A DNA stretch of 56,922 nucleotides, from the NCBI GenBank assembly GCA_016871515.1, contig VHDE01000025.1, positions 1 to 56,922 of the forward strand. Reading direction: 5' to 3'. Position 1 is the first letter of the stretch. Each line of letters begins with the position of its first letter. The stretch is from Verrucomicrobiota bacterium (lineage in GTDB: Bacteria > Verrucomicrobiota > Verrucomicrobiia > Limisphaerales > SIBE01). Positions 33,990-41,998 of this stretch are shown piece by piece. The notes beneath the pieces are model-generated. The model did no database searches. It saw only the letters and a program-made list of their open reading frames with translations, and was not told where the DNA came from. A program made the position numbers and the translations under genes.

Positions 33990-34721
33990 ATGAGAAAATT
34001 GAGCTCGACTTTTCGAAAATCGCTGCTGGCCATTGGCGTCGCCGGCTTGTGCGCTCTGATCTGTTACGCGCAACGACCGAACTTTCCGGCGACCAAGGAA
34101 ACAGCGCTCAAGGGAGATGCCGAAGCGCAAAGCCAGCTTGCCTTGATGTATGCGTCGGGCCAAGGCACGGCGGTTGATTTTATCGAAGCGGCCAAGTGGT
34201 TTCGGACGGCGGCCGAGCAAGGCCATTCGATGGCGCAACACAATTTGGGCGGGTTGTATTTCAGTGGCCAAGGGGTTCCTCAAGATTATCAAGAAGCGTT
34301 GAAATGGTATCAGAAGGCGGCCGGACAAGGCTTTGCGCCAGCTCAAGTGTTTCTGGGTTGGATGTACTCGACTGGCAAAGGCGTTCAGGAGAATTATAAG
34401 GAAGGGGTGAAGTGGTATCAAATGGCGGCGGCCCAGGGAGACAAGGAAGCGCAATATAACTTAGGGCTCCTTTATTTGAACGGCGAAAACCCCATGCAGG
34501 ATTACATAGAAGCTTACAAGTGGATTAATCTCTCCGCCGCTCAAGGCAACACCAATGCCATTAAGTATCGCGCGCGACTGGCCATTTCGATGACACAAGA
34601 GCAAATTCTCGAAGCGCAACGCCGCGCGTCGCAATTCAAACCAAAGGCTGAATCGAGACCTGGACCGGCGGGGGGTATGCCCGCGGGCGTAGGAACGCCC
34701 GAAACTTCGAAGCAGCCTTAA
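33990..34721 (+). CDS. Exported Sel1-repeat (TPR-like) protein
   Basis: A 243-residue protein with a signal peptide (~1-27, ending LICYAQRP). Four to five Sel1 repeats of 36 residues follow (for example AQHNLGGLYFSGQGVPQDYQ, then EALKWYQKAAGQG), each with the A.xxLGxxYxxGxGV signature. The C-terminal ~40 residues are Pro/Gly-rich and disordered. Sel1 proteins act as scaffolds for protein contacts. No partner is evident nearby. Confidence 0.9.
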   Translation: MRKLSSTFRKSLLAIGVAGLCALICYAQRPNFPATKETALKGDAEAQSQLALMYASGQGTAVDFIEAAKWFRTAAEQGHSMAQHNLGGLYFSGQGVPQDYQEALKWYQKAAGQGFAPAQVFLGWMYSTGKGVQENYKEGVKWYQMAAAQGDKEAQYNLGLLYLNGENPMQDYIEAYKWINLSAAQGNTNAIKYRARLAISMTQEQILEAQRRASQFKPKAESRPGPAGGMPAGVGTPETSKQP

Positions 34722-35057
34722 GGGTTGCCGCCTCGTCATCACTGACCGTGAATCTTCCGATTGATCCGTTGGAAAGTGCTGGCCGGCGTCGGCTGATTGT
34801 AAGGATTGGGAGTTTCCACAGTGAGCCAGGTTATTCAGCGGGGCCTGGGCGCATCAAACGAAAACGGCTCAGCTTACCAGCTTCCGACGGCTGCGGCAGT
34901 ACTCACCCGTGCGTTTGCGCCTCCTCTATTGAATCTTAGGCAGGCAGGAAAGTAATGCGCGCAAAATTCCGAGGTTTTCCAGAAAACATAGAGGCTCTAA
35001 GTGAGAGCACGTGGGCTCCATGCTCCGCCGCACAAGAGCGGACATTGCTCCCAGCTC
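34722..35057. other. Intergenic region, no recognisable content
   Basis: 336 bases between convergent genes. No gene, clear terminator or repeat family member seen, apart from GC-rich short palindromes near 34770-34900. Confidence 0.4.
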
Positions 35058-35969
35058 TTACTGCAACATATCTTCCATGAGCGACAGCGCGGTCGCCTCG
35101 GTGATATCGCGAACCCCGATATTGCGGACGACCTTGGCGGGCGGGTTTTGGCCGATCAACTCCGAAGCCGCCGCTTGGCCTAAGATTTTTGCGTCGCTCA
35201 AGCGAATGGCCGTGGCCTGAATATCCGGCACGGAATAAACGCGTTCGCCGGAAATCTCACTTGCCGTGAGGTTCCGCGAAGAAATCAGAATCTCCAATAC
35301 GACGTCGGCGATCTTGGCTAAGACCTCACGATCCTTGCGCGCTTGCTCGCCTTCGGTATGGACGACGAAGTTTTCCAATTTCTTGCCGGGAATCAATTGT
35401 GTGGCGGTGCGCTGATCGACTAACGTTGCGCCCCCAAGCCGCAAGGGACGTCCAAACAACCGCTCGACATCGCGCACGGTCTGTTTGTCGGCCAAGGCCG
35501 CTTGCTTCGGGTCGCGCACCCGATACGTATTCTTGTTGGTCACGCGCTCGCCCGTTGGAACATTTGACGAAGGGGAGGCCGCCTTCTCGTCGGCGCGGGC
35601 TTCTCGCTTAATGTCGCCCCGGACGGCTTCGGTTTGCTCGCTTCGAGCGGAGAGCTTCAATCCGGATTCTTCGTCCACGAGTTCACGATTGACGTAGATC
35701 AGGATTCGCGGGTTGCCCATTTTGGGATACGCTTCTTTGAAGCGATTGATGATGGTTTGGGCTTGCTCTGATGTTACCAGCACAGGCCGTCCCGCCATTG
35801 GTTTCTGTTCATAAACGAACTTTTCGGCCGGCGCTGGCACCGGCGCAGGTTGCGCCGATAACACAGGGGGCGGCTCGGGCGGAGAGGGTGGGGCTGGCTT
35901 GGGTTGTTTTCCTTGCGCATAGAGCGACGCGGCGGTTGCCAGAAGGCAAACGACATTGAGAAGTTTCAT
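35058..35969 (-). CDS. Exported protein of unknown function, end of the LpoB-type cluster
   Basis: A 303-residue protein from the ATG at 35969 (signal peptide MKLLNVVCLLATAASLYAQG); the frame extends upstream only through a repeat. A Pro-rich linker (~20-50, PAPPSPPEPPPVLSAQPAPV) follows, then a charged domain with QAQTIINRFKEAYPKMGNPR and ILIYVNRELVDEESGLKL. The C-terminal part (LENFVVHTEGEQARKDREVL, VVLEILISSRN, VPDIQATAIRLSDAKILGQA) resembles the kind of NTPase-like beta/alpha fold found in LpoB/CsgG-type proteins, but I do not recognise a family. The last gene of the lipoprotein cluster, so probably acts in the periplasm with those proteins. Confidence 0.75.
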   Translation of the reverse strand: MKLLNVVCLLATAASLYAQGKQPKPAPPSPPEPPPVLSAQPAPVPAPAEKFVYEQKPMAGRPVLVTSEQAQTIINRFKEAYPKMGNPRILIYVNRELVDEESGLKLSARSEQTEAVRGDIKREARADEKAASPSSNVPTGERVTNKNTYRVRDPKQAALADKQTVRDVERLFGRPLRLGGATLVDQRTATQLIPGKKLENFVVHTEGEQARKDREVLAKIADVVLEILISSRNLTASEISGERVYSVPDIQATAIRLSDAKILGQAAASELIGQNPPAKVVRNIGVRDITEATALSLMEDMLQ

Positions 35970-36015
35970 AATAAGTTTTGCAGCAGGCCAGGTGTTCCAG
36001 ATGTCTCGGCGCATT

Positions 36016-36039
36016 GAGACAGGCGGGACGCGCTGTCCT
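36016..36039. repeat. GGCAGGACAGCG-type repeat, reversed copy
   Basis: GAGACAGGCGGGACGCGCTG plus TCCT is the reverse form of 29481-29506 with a few changes. It lies in the gap between the YcfL-like gene and the unknown gene. Confidence 0.65.
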
Positions 36040-36079
36040 ACGAAGAAGTTCATGGGCGTAATGGACGCAAATCTCGTCG

Positions 36080-36496
36080 TTAGCGCGCCTGGCGGACGCG
36101 GATGGTGAATTTCTTAGCTTTGTCGTTCATTGAAACGAAACGGACGCTTTGCTGCTCGTTTTCGCTGAGAATCACCGTTTGCCAAGGCGTGTCGTCAACG
36201 GTAAAGCCCTGTTCATCTTTGAATTCGCAGTTCGCCTGGACTTGAATGCGGCGGCTCTCACGGTTGCGGACATTCGCCACGACCTCCAAGCGACCGTCGG
36301 TATGCGGCAGTATCTGAATGCCCGAACTTGTCACCGAGCGCTGTGTCGCCTTGTCGAGCAGCACGAAGTTCGCTCGGTTTTCGAGATCAAACTTCGTTGC
36401 GTTCACAGGCGCGTAAGCGCCGGTCTCGGTTTTGCAACCGGTAGAGAAGAGAGTGCCCAGAGCGAGCGCTGCGACAAACGAGAGATGAGATTTCAT
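36080..36496 (-). CDS. YcfL-like (DUF1425) lipoprotein
   Basis: A 138-residue lipoprotein; the ATG at 36496 starts the signal and the lipobox is LFSTGC (Cys21). The rest is a small beta domain (DGRLEVVANVRNRESRRIQV, VDDTPWQTVILSENEQQSVR and a C-terminal strand AKKFTIRVRQAR) as in the YcfL family. In enterobacteria ycfL lies next to lpoB; here too it is in the same strand run. Precise role unknown; outer-membrane lipoprotein likely. Confidence 0.8.
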   Translation of the reverse strand: MKSHLSFVAALALGTLFSTGCKTETGAYAPVNATKFDLENRANFVLLDKATQRSVTSSGIQILPHTDGRLEVVANVRNRESRRIQVQANCEFKDEQGFTVDDTPWQTVILSENEQQSVRFVSMNDKAKKFTIRVRQAR

Positions 36497-36526
36497 AGTT
36501 CTTGGTTTTGTGCGTTTGATGAAAAA

Positions 36527-36567
36527 CCCCTCTCCCCATCCGATGGGGAGAGGGTTGGGGAGAGGGG
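36527..36567. repeat. CCCTCTCCCCATCC inverted repeat (single unit)
   Basis: CCCCTCTCCCCATC pairs with GATGGGGAGAGGG and is followed by TTGGGGAGAGGGG. A double, inverted version is at 40767-40897. It fills the gap between the COG3014-like and YcfL-like genes. Confidence 0.75.
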
Positions 36568-36591
36568 CGCCTTTCAGATACATAACCGATG

Positions 36592-37761
36592 TTAAGGCTT
36601 GCTGGTGTGTGATTGATCGCTGACGAAAACCACGGTATCGCGTGTCGAAGCGACGTTGATGTTCGCTGTCTTGGTCAGGGTTGAGAGCACCTGGCCTCGC
36701 GCGTCTAGAAATTCTACAGTCGCGGTGTGAGATCCCGGCGGAAGTTCAGCGGCCGTGAAGCTTAAAAATTGCGGAAGACCATTCCAACTTCGCGTGTCGG
36801 CGCTCGGCGTTGTCGCGGCGGAAACGATTTTGCTGACCAATCCAAATGCGAGCAAGCCGAGGCCGGCCTCCTGCGTGTTCCGATTCGATGCAACGACGGC
36901 GCCGGTGAGGAGAGCGGCGTTTCCGAGCGTGTCCGTCGTGGTTTTAAAGACAGCCTTGTTCGCGAGAACGTGATCCATGACGCGTCCGCCGCGCGTTGTG
37001 GCCTGAAAGTTGAGATCGTCGCAGGGGCCGACCGAGATCGTCTGGTCGCCGATTTTGATGCGGGCGGAACGGACGACCGATTGCCCAGCGCGGAAACGCA
37101 ACTGTTCATCATATTCGCCCGTTGCGTATTTTGTTGGGCCTGTTCCGAATTCGAGAAAGAACAATGCGTTTGCCTTCGCGTTGCAGGCGGGGAGCGTCCC
37201 GGCTTTGCTCACGGCTTGGGCGCGTTTGAGAGCGTCCGAACCGTCGCCCGCCAATTTGGCGGTGGCGAGTCCGTCCAAATAATCGAGCAGCACATAATCA
37301 CTGGAGTAATCTTTATTCTCAGTGTCGCTATCTTGCAGTTGAGCACTGCGAAAACAGGCCCGGGCATTGTCGGGTTCGCCATCCATCCAATAAAGAATGC
37401 CTCGATAATAATAAGCCATCACGCGTTCGTACGGTTCGCCGCGAAAAGTCTTGCGCGATTCTTCCGAGAAATACCCGCGCGAACGCTTCGCTTCTTTGTC
37501 CTTTCCCTGAATCCCGCCGATGGTTAAGAGCGCATCGTCGAGCAGTGACTTGGCTTCTCCGTACTGACCGCGGCGCAAAGCCGCGAGAGCGGTTCGGTAC
37601 TGCCACAAGACCCTGTCTTTGGGCGGCCCGTGGCTGATGACGCTTCGGCCATCAACAACTGGATCGCCTGTGGCACTCCAAGTTTTGGAGGACTTAGTCG
37701 AAGCGCAACCGGCGAAAGTCGCAACCGACAGCGTAAATGCAATGACGCGGAACAATTTCAT
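36592..37761 (-). CDS. COG3014-like TPR lipoprotein
   Basis: A 389-residue protein with lipoprotein signal and lipobox TFAGC (Cys19). The N-terminal half has helical TPR-like segments (RVLWQYRTALAALRRGQYGE, ERVMAYYYRGILYWMDGEPD, NARACFRSAQLQD); the C-terminal half has beta structure (PQFLSFTAAELPPGSHTATV, EFLDARGQ). Proteins of this kind occur together with YcfL and LpoB homologues in many Gram-negatives. Likely an outer-membrane-anchored periplasmic protein; activity unknown. Confidence 0.82.
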   Translation of the reverse strand: MKLFRVIAFTLSVATFAGCASTKSSKTWSATGDPVVDGRSVISHGPPKDRVLWQYRTALAALRRGQYGEAKSLLDDALLTIGGIQGKDKEAKRSRGYFSEESRKTFRGEPYERVMAYYYRGILYWMDGEPDNARACFRSAQLQDSDTENKDYSSDYVLLDYLDGLATAKLAGDGSDALKRAQAVSKAGTLPACNAKANALFFLEFGTGPTKYATGEYDEQLRFRAGQSVVRSARIKIGDQTISVGPCDDLNFQATTRGGRVMDHVLANKAVFKTTTDTLGNAALLTGAVVASNRNTQEAGLGLLAFGLVSKIVSAATTPSADTRSWNGLPQFLSFTAAELPPGSHTATVEFLDARGQVLSTLTKTANINVASTRDTVVFVSDQSHTSKP

Positions 37762-37796
37762 GAACTGACGTTGAGCAGGAAAATCAGCAGACCGCA

Positions 37797-37870
37797 GCAG
37801 GACAGGCGTCTCGCCTGTCTCGCGCGACGCGCAAAGGATCGACCTGAGACAGGCGAGGCGCCTCTCCTGC
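37797..37870. repeat. 25-bp imperfect inverted repeat
   Basis: Left arm GCAGGACAGGCGTCTCGCCT plus GTCTC (37797-37821) pairs with 37846-37870 (three mismatches). The wording matches the GGCAGGACAGCG family. It lies in the gap between the LpoB-like and COG3014-like genes and would make a strong hairpin in the operon mRNA. Confidence 0.75.
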
Positions 37871-37913
37871 GAGCAGATCCGTGGTGAAGGTTTTCTGCAT
37901 CGCCTCTCTAAGC

Positions 37914-38549
37914 TTACCGATAAGCCGCATCCTCCAAGCCTTGCTTCTTAATCTCGGCCGCGTCCTCCCAGATAATATCGCTCGTGCGCGCGTCAATCAG
38001 TTGGAAACTGTAGAGGACATAATCGCTCGTTCCCGCCGAGCTGCGCGTGGTCAGGCCTTGCAACTTGCCGGTCAGAAAGAAATCTGCGCCTTTGAATTCG
38101 ACGACGTTTGGATCGCTGCTGCTGGTCACTTGCCCGGATTGCTTGAGGGCTTGTTCGCGTTCGAGCGCGGCCATTTGTTCGCGCGCGAGGAAACGCACTC
38201 TGTTGTGGGCCTTCGTGTTCAGTTGTGTCCGAATGCGAGTCAGAAAGATGTCCTTATTAATCGGAAACCGCGTTTCATTCACGACGGGTTCCAGCACGAT
38301 TCTTGGTGTTCCTTGGGCTCGTGCGATTTCCGGTGTGTTCAGGATGCTGCGCGCCATTTTATCCGTGACGCTAACAAGATCCTGCGACTCAATCCCGGTC
38401 GAGCGGACAAAGCCTGCTTCGTCGGCCCGCATTTCGGTGACCGGTACGCCGGAAGGATTTTTGACGCCAGTCCACGCGCAACCCGCCAATAGGCCGCTCG
38501 TGATCGTGAGAAGAATCGGTGCAAACTGTTTTCGCAAGTTCAATTTCAT
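37914..38549 (-). CDS. LpoB-like penicillin-binding-protein activator
   Basis: A 211-residue lipoprotein; the ATG at 38549 starts the signal with lipobox LLAGC (Cys24). The domain follows the LpoB layout: SVTDKMARSILNTPEIARAQ, PRIVLEPVVNETRFPINKDI, FLTRIRTQLNTKAHNRVRFL, GADFFLTGKLQGLTTRSS, and YSFQLIDARTSDIIWEDAAE near the end. LpoB activates PBP1b across the periplasm in E. coli. Whether it does so here depends on a matching class A PBP elsewhere. In operon order it precedes the COG3014-like gene. Confidence 0.85.
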   Translation of the reverse strand: MKLNLRKQFAPILLTITSGLLAGCAWTGVKNPSGVPVTEMRADEAGFVRSTGIESQDLVSVTDKMARSILNTPEIARAQGTPRIVLEPVVNETRFPINKDIFLTRIRTQLNTKAHNRVRFLAREQMAALEREQALKQSGQVTSSSDPNVVEFKGADFFLTGKLQGLTTRSSAGTSDYVLYSFQLIDARTSDIIWEDAAEIKKQGLEDAAYR

Positions 38550-38604
38550 AGATAAAGGTGGAGAATAGACAGGCTGTTTCGCCCAAGAGACAAGAAGAAA
38601 ATGA

Positions 38605-39222
38605 TTATCGCCCAAACAAACTGTTGGCGCTGCTCATGGAGCTGGAAGCGGCAGCGGATGAGTTGATGACATTGACTTGCTGAGGAGCTGATGTTGGCGC
38701 TGGGACGGCAGGTGCGGTCGTTGATTCCGATTGCACCACTGGCTGCGGCTGCGCCACAACATAGGCTGGCGCAGGCTGAACATATTGAATCGGCCGCCGC
38801 GCGTTTTGCTCCACGATGCTTCCTAAGAGCAGGCCAGCGCCGGCTCCAATAGCGATGCCCTCAGCTGTTTGGCGGTGGTGGTTGTGCCCAATAACGCCAC
38901 CGGCCAAACCGCCCAGCGCGGCGCCGGTAATCGCGTAGTTCGGCCGCACCGGTCCGTGATAATAGGTCGGCGCCGGAGCAACCGGGGCTTGAGCTCCATA
39001 ATAATAATCTCGCCGGGCATTGTGGGTTAGTGCTCCAAGCAAGAGACCGGCTCCCGCTCCAATGGCAGCGCCTTCGGCGGTTTTGCGTCCGCTATTATGG
39101 CCGATGATGCCGCCCGCCAAACCACCCAGGGCGGCGCCGCCAAGCGATTCTCGCGAAAACAATTGCGCGTTCGCCGGCAACAACGTTGCCGCAAGCGCCG
39201 TTACAATCAAAAGCCGTCTCAT
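38605..39222 (-). CDS. Glycine-zipper outer-membrane-type protein
   Basis: A 205-residue protein with signal peptide (~1-18). Two near-identical glycine-zipper units: ALGGLAGGIIGHNSGRKTAE, then GAAIGAGAGLLLGAL; and ALGGLAGGVIGHNHHRQTAE, then GIAIGAGAGLLLGSI, about 75 residues apart. The tail is Gln/Pro/Ser-rich. Such zippers insert in or pack against membranes and are common in small envelope-stress proteins. First gene of the lipoprotein cluster. Confidence 0.85.
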   Translation of the reverse strand: MRRLLIVTALAATLLPANAQLFSRESLGGAALGGLAGGIIGHNSGRKTAEGAAIGAGAGLLLGALTHNARRDYYYGAQAPVAPAPTYYHGPVRPNYAITGAALGGLAGGVIGHNHHRQTAEGIAIGAGAGLLLGSIVEQNARRPIQYVQPAPAYVVAQPQPVVQSESTTAPAVPAPTSAPQQVNVINSSAAASSSMSSANSLFGR

Positions 39223-39325
39223 ATCAAGCAAATCGATGGATTGGACGAATTAGCATCAATCCTATTCACCCGCAACGTAGCATTGACGGAGGAGCAAGTA
39301 AATCGGTGATAGCGTTGCCTTAGCC

Positions 39326-39352
39326 GCAGCGCAGACTGCCAGTCTGCGCTGC
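39326..39352. repeat. 13-bp perfect palindrome
   Basis: GCAGCGCAGACTG-C-CAGTCTGCGCTGC between the glycine-zipper gene and hisF. The core GCAGACT/AGTCTGC is shared with the REP-like copies at 40681 and 56638. Confidence 0.75.
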
Positions 39353-39425
39353 AAGCGCTGTTCACTCCGCGCGCACGCTCGACATTTGCCGGTCTTCTCT
39401 GTTCAATGCGGCGCTTAATTTATTT

Positions 39426-40199
39426 ATGTTGGCAAAACGCGTCATTCCTTGCTTGGACGTCCACGATGGCCAAGTAACCCGAGGCGTGCAATTTGGCAAG
39501 GCCGAGGCGGGCGAGTTGCGCAATGTCGGTGACCCGGTCGAGCTGGCGTTGCGCTATAATGAGCAAGGCGCGGACGAGTTGGTCTTTTTCGATATCACGG
39601 CCAGCGCCCACGGGCGGGCCACCATGGTGGGAGTAATCCAACGCGTGGCGGAACAATGTTTCATGCCGTTGACAGTCGGCGGCGGCATCCGCACGCTCGC
39701 CGACATGCAGACAATGCTCAAGTCGGGCGCGGATAAAGTCAGCATCAACTCGGCGGCGTTGGCGAATCCGGACTTGATCCGCGAGGGCGCCGAGAAATTC
39801 GGCAGCCAATGCATCGTGGTGTCGATTGACGCCAAGCGTGTGGCGCCGGATCGATGGGACGTTTTTTCGCATGGCGGACGCAAGCCGACCGGTTTGGAAG
39901 CGGTCGGATGGGCTCGGCGCGCAGTTGAGTTGGGCGCGGGCGAAATCGTTTTGAACAGCATTGATGCCGATGGAACCAAGGCGGGTTTTGACCTCGCTAT
40001 CACGCGCCGGACCAGCGAATCGGTGGGGGTGCCGGTGGTGGCGAGCGGCGGCGCCGGAAAACTGGAGCATATGGCGGATGTTCTCCTCGAGGGAAAGGCC
40101 GACGCCGTTCTCGCGGCGAGCATTTTTCATTTTGGTGAATTGACCGTCGGGGAAGTAAAACAATTTTTGGCCAAGCAGAATATCACAGTTCGACTATGA
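39426..40199 (+). CDS. hisF: Imidazole glycerol phosphate synthase, cyclase subunit
   Basis: A 257-residue (beta/alpha)8 barrel. Catalytic acids Asp11 ([16 protein letters not shown]) and Asp135 (VVSIDAKRV) are present, and phosphate-binding Gly stretches [10 protein letters not shown] and [13 protein letters not shown]. It combines PRFAR with ammonia from HisH to give IGP and AICAR. hisH is not adjacent, so the histidine genes are scattered; hisI is at 41087. ATGA overlap with the DUF486 gene. Confidence 0.96.
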   Translation: MLAKRVIPCLDVHDGQVTRGVQFGKAEAGELRNVGDPVELALRYNEQGADELVFFDITASAHGRATMVGVIQRVAEQCFMPLTVGGGIRTLADMQTMLKSGADKVSINSAALANPDLIREGAEKFGSQCIVVSIDAKRVAPDRWDVFSHGGRKPTGLEAVGWARRAVELGAGEIVLNSIDADGTKAGFDLAITRRTSESVGVPVVASGGAGKLEHMADVLLEGKADAVLAASIFHFGELTVGEVKQFLAKQNITVRL

Positions 40200-40609
40200 A
40201 TGAGGTGATCCAGTCGCGTTGGGTGCCGGTGTTGTTGCTGGCGGTTTCGAACGTCTTTATGACGTTCGCTTGGTACGGACATTTAAAGTTCAAACAATCG
40301 CCGTTGTGGATTGTTATCCTGGCCAGTTGGGGCATTGCGTTTTTCGAATATTGCGTGATGGTTCCGGCCAATCGCTGGGGGCACAGTCGTTACTCTGCGA
40401 CAGAGCTAAAGATTATCCAGGAAGTCGTCACGCTCTCGGTCTTCACCGGGTTTGTGATTGCTTACTTGGGGGAACGCGTTCGGTGGAACCACTTTGCTGC
40501 GTTCCTTTGCATACTGGCGGCGGTCGCCTTCACGTTTTGGCCGGGCGCTCGTGAGACGCCTCCCCGCGATGAACAGATCGGCCAAATTGCCGCTGCCACC
40601 CGGCAATAG
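40196..40609 (+). CDS. DUF486/DMT-family small membrane protein
   Basis: A 137-residue protein with four membrane helices ([40 protein letters not shown], a helix around [16 protein letters not shown], and [18 protein letters not shown]). The motif [20 protein letters not shown] is diagnostic of DUF486. Substrate unknown; the family lies within the drug/metabolite transporter clan as a half-size member. Coupled to hisF by four bases, although no functional link is known. Confidence 0.88.
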   Translation: MNEVIQSRWVPVLLLAVSNVFMTFAWYGHLKFKQSPLWIVILASWGIAFFEYCVMVPANRWGHSRYSATELKIIQEVVTLSVFTGFVIAYLGERVRWNHFAAFLCILAAVAFTFWPGARETPPRDEQIGQIAAATRQ

Positions 40610-40680
40610 TATGCAATTGTCTCCTAGAATCCGGATCAGCAAGAACGACTGTTGTTCAGTAGCGAGGGGCGCATCCGGAG

Positions 40681-40740
40681 GCGTAACGCAGAGTTTCACT
40701 CTGCCGTATCGCAGCCAATCAGCCGCTCTTCGGCGGCGGA
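40681..40740. repeat. REP-like two-hairpin repeat (copy 2)
   Basis: GTAAC, then GCAGAGT-TTC-ACTCTGC (40688-40704), CGTATCGCAG, and a second hairpin around GCCGCTCTTCGGCGGC. Copy 3 follows in reverse at 40979-41025; copy 4 is at 56638-56686. Confidence 0.7.
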
Positions 40741-40766
40741 AGAAAGCAGTGGCTGACACTTGCAGC

Positions 40767-40897
40767 GCCCCTCTCCCCATCCGATGGGGTGAGGGAAAAG
40801 ACCCGGGCGTTGGGCGCGTTCGTCCGTCAGACATCGACCATCGCAAAAGCTCGATTCCCTCGCCCCATCGGATGGGGAGAGGGCTAGGGAGAGGGGC
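40767..40897. repeat. 130-bp element with CCCTCTCCCCATCC ends
   Basis: Starts GCCCCTCTCCCCATCCGATG and ends GATGGGGAGAGGG, CTAGGGAGAGGGGC; each end is itself a hairpin and they are inverted to each other. The middle (~75 bases) does not resemble a gene. The single unit at 36527 is closely related. Confidence 0.7.
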
Positions 40898-40978
40898 AAC
40901 ATTCACCTTGCTACTTGGAAGATTCTCAATCTGCAGCGCTTCCGCCAAACCGAATGTGCGCGAAGAAAGACACGTGTT

Positions 40979-41025
40979 GCCGACTGCAAGTCGGCTATCC
41001 AGCAGAGCGAAACTCTCCGTTACGA
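40979..41025. repeat. REP-like two-hairpin repeat (copy 3, inverted)
   Basis: GCCGACT-TGC... is read on the minus strand; on the plus strand GCCGACT-GCA-AGTCGGC (40979-40995), then AGCAGAGCGAAACTCTCC and GTTACG. This is the reverse of the order at 29326-29382. With copy 2 it brackets the element at 40767-40897. Confidence 0.65.
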
Positions 41026-41086
41026 AGAATTGGCGCGTCCATTATGCCGCGTCGGCTGAAGCAACTGCGTGTAAGAACAATTCCCT

Positions 41087-41470
41087 ATGACCTTTTACGA
41101 CAAACTTAAATTTAACTCGGACGGCCTGATTCCTGCCATCATTCAGGACCAATCAAACGGGCGCGTTTTGATGATGGCTTGGATGAACCGGACTTCAATT
41201 GAAAAGACGATGGAAACGGGCAAGACGCATTTCTGGAGCCGGTCTAAAAAGAAATATTGGATGAAGGGCGAGGAGAGCGGGCACGTGCAGCGCGTGAAGG
41301 ACATCGCGTTCGATTGCGATGGTGACACTTTGCTCATCCAGGTCGAACAAACGGGAGCGGCGTGCCATGAAGGTTATCGTTCCTGTTTCTTCCGTTCGGT
41401 GGAAGGGCAGGGTGATCGGGTTACCGAACAGCGCCTGGCCACTCCGGAACAAATCTACGGGAAAAAGTAA
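41087..41470 (+). CDS. hisI: Phosphoribosyl-AMP cyclohydrolase
   Basis: A 127-residue enzyme with the complete HisI signature: [40 protein letters not shown], the metal site [19 protein letters not shown] and the zinc cysteines in [15 protein letters not shown]. It opens the adenine ring of PR-AMP in histidine synthesis. HisE is not fused here. Its TAA overlaps the next ATG by one base. Confidence 0.96.
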   Translation: MTFYDKLKFNSDGLIPAIIQDQSNGRVLMMAWMNRTSIEKTMETGKTHFWSRSKKKYWMKGEESGHVQRVKDIAFDCDGDTLLIQVEQTGAACHEGYRSCFFRSVEGQGDRVTEQRLATPEQIYGKK

Positions 41471-41991
41471 TGGACCAATTTGCCCAGTTAGGCAGCCCGG
41501 CCTTTTATGGGTTGTTCGCGCTTTTAGTTTTGGCGCGTGGTCTCGACTTTTTCAGCACCTGGATGATGAGCCCGAACTTGGATTTGGAGGCCAATCCAAT
41601 TTCCCGGAGGATGGGTTGGAAGATAGCGATTCCGGTCAATCTGATTCTTTGTTTCGGATTTGCGTTATGGCCTTTGCCCGCTGTGGTCATCAGCACGAGC
41701 AGTGTGCTGGTCGCGGCGCGTAATCTCCAGTCGGTCTGGCTGGTTCGCACTTTGGGGCAAGAACGTTACCGGCTTTGGTTTGTCGAACGAGTCCGGGAAA
41801 TGGATGCAGGCCTTTATGTGTTTTGTTTGCTGGCCCAAGGCGCTCTCATTGGCAGTGTCGGCGCGGCCTTAATGTTTTTCAGTCATTGGCGGCACGTCTC
41901 CTTTGCCATTGGCATGGGCATTATCACGTATGCGGTGGCATTGGTCGTTTACACGCTGCTTTCCGTGCGGCAGATCCGCCGTCCGTTCTAA
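41470..41991 (+). CDS. Multi-pass membrane protein of unknown function
   Basis: A 173-residue protein with about five hydrophobic helices. N-terminal block LARGLDFFSTWMMSPNLDLE, then ANPISRRMGWK, resembles the DUF5658-type pattern (Asp, then Glu-Ala-Asn-Pro) but I cannot confirm the family. It is translationally linked to hisI and 7 bases before trpE, so it probably shares their transcript. Confidence 0.75.
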   Translation: MDQFAQLGSPAFYGLFALLVLARGLDFFSTWMMSPNLDLEANPISRRMGWKIAIPVNLILCFGFALWPLPAVVISTSSVLVAARNLQSVWLVRTLGQERYRLWFVERVREMDAGLYVFCLLAQGALIGSVGAALMFFSHWRHVSFAIGMGIITYAVALVVYTLLSVRQIRRPF

Positions 41992-41998
41992 CGTCAAC

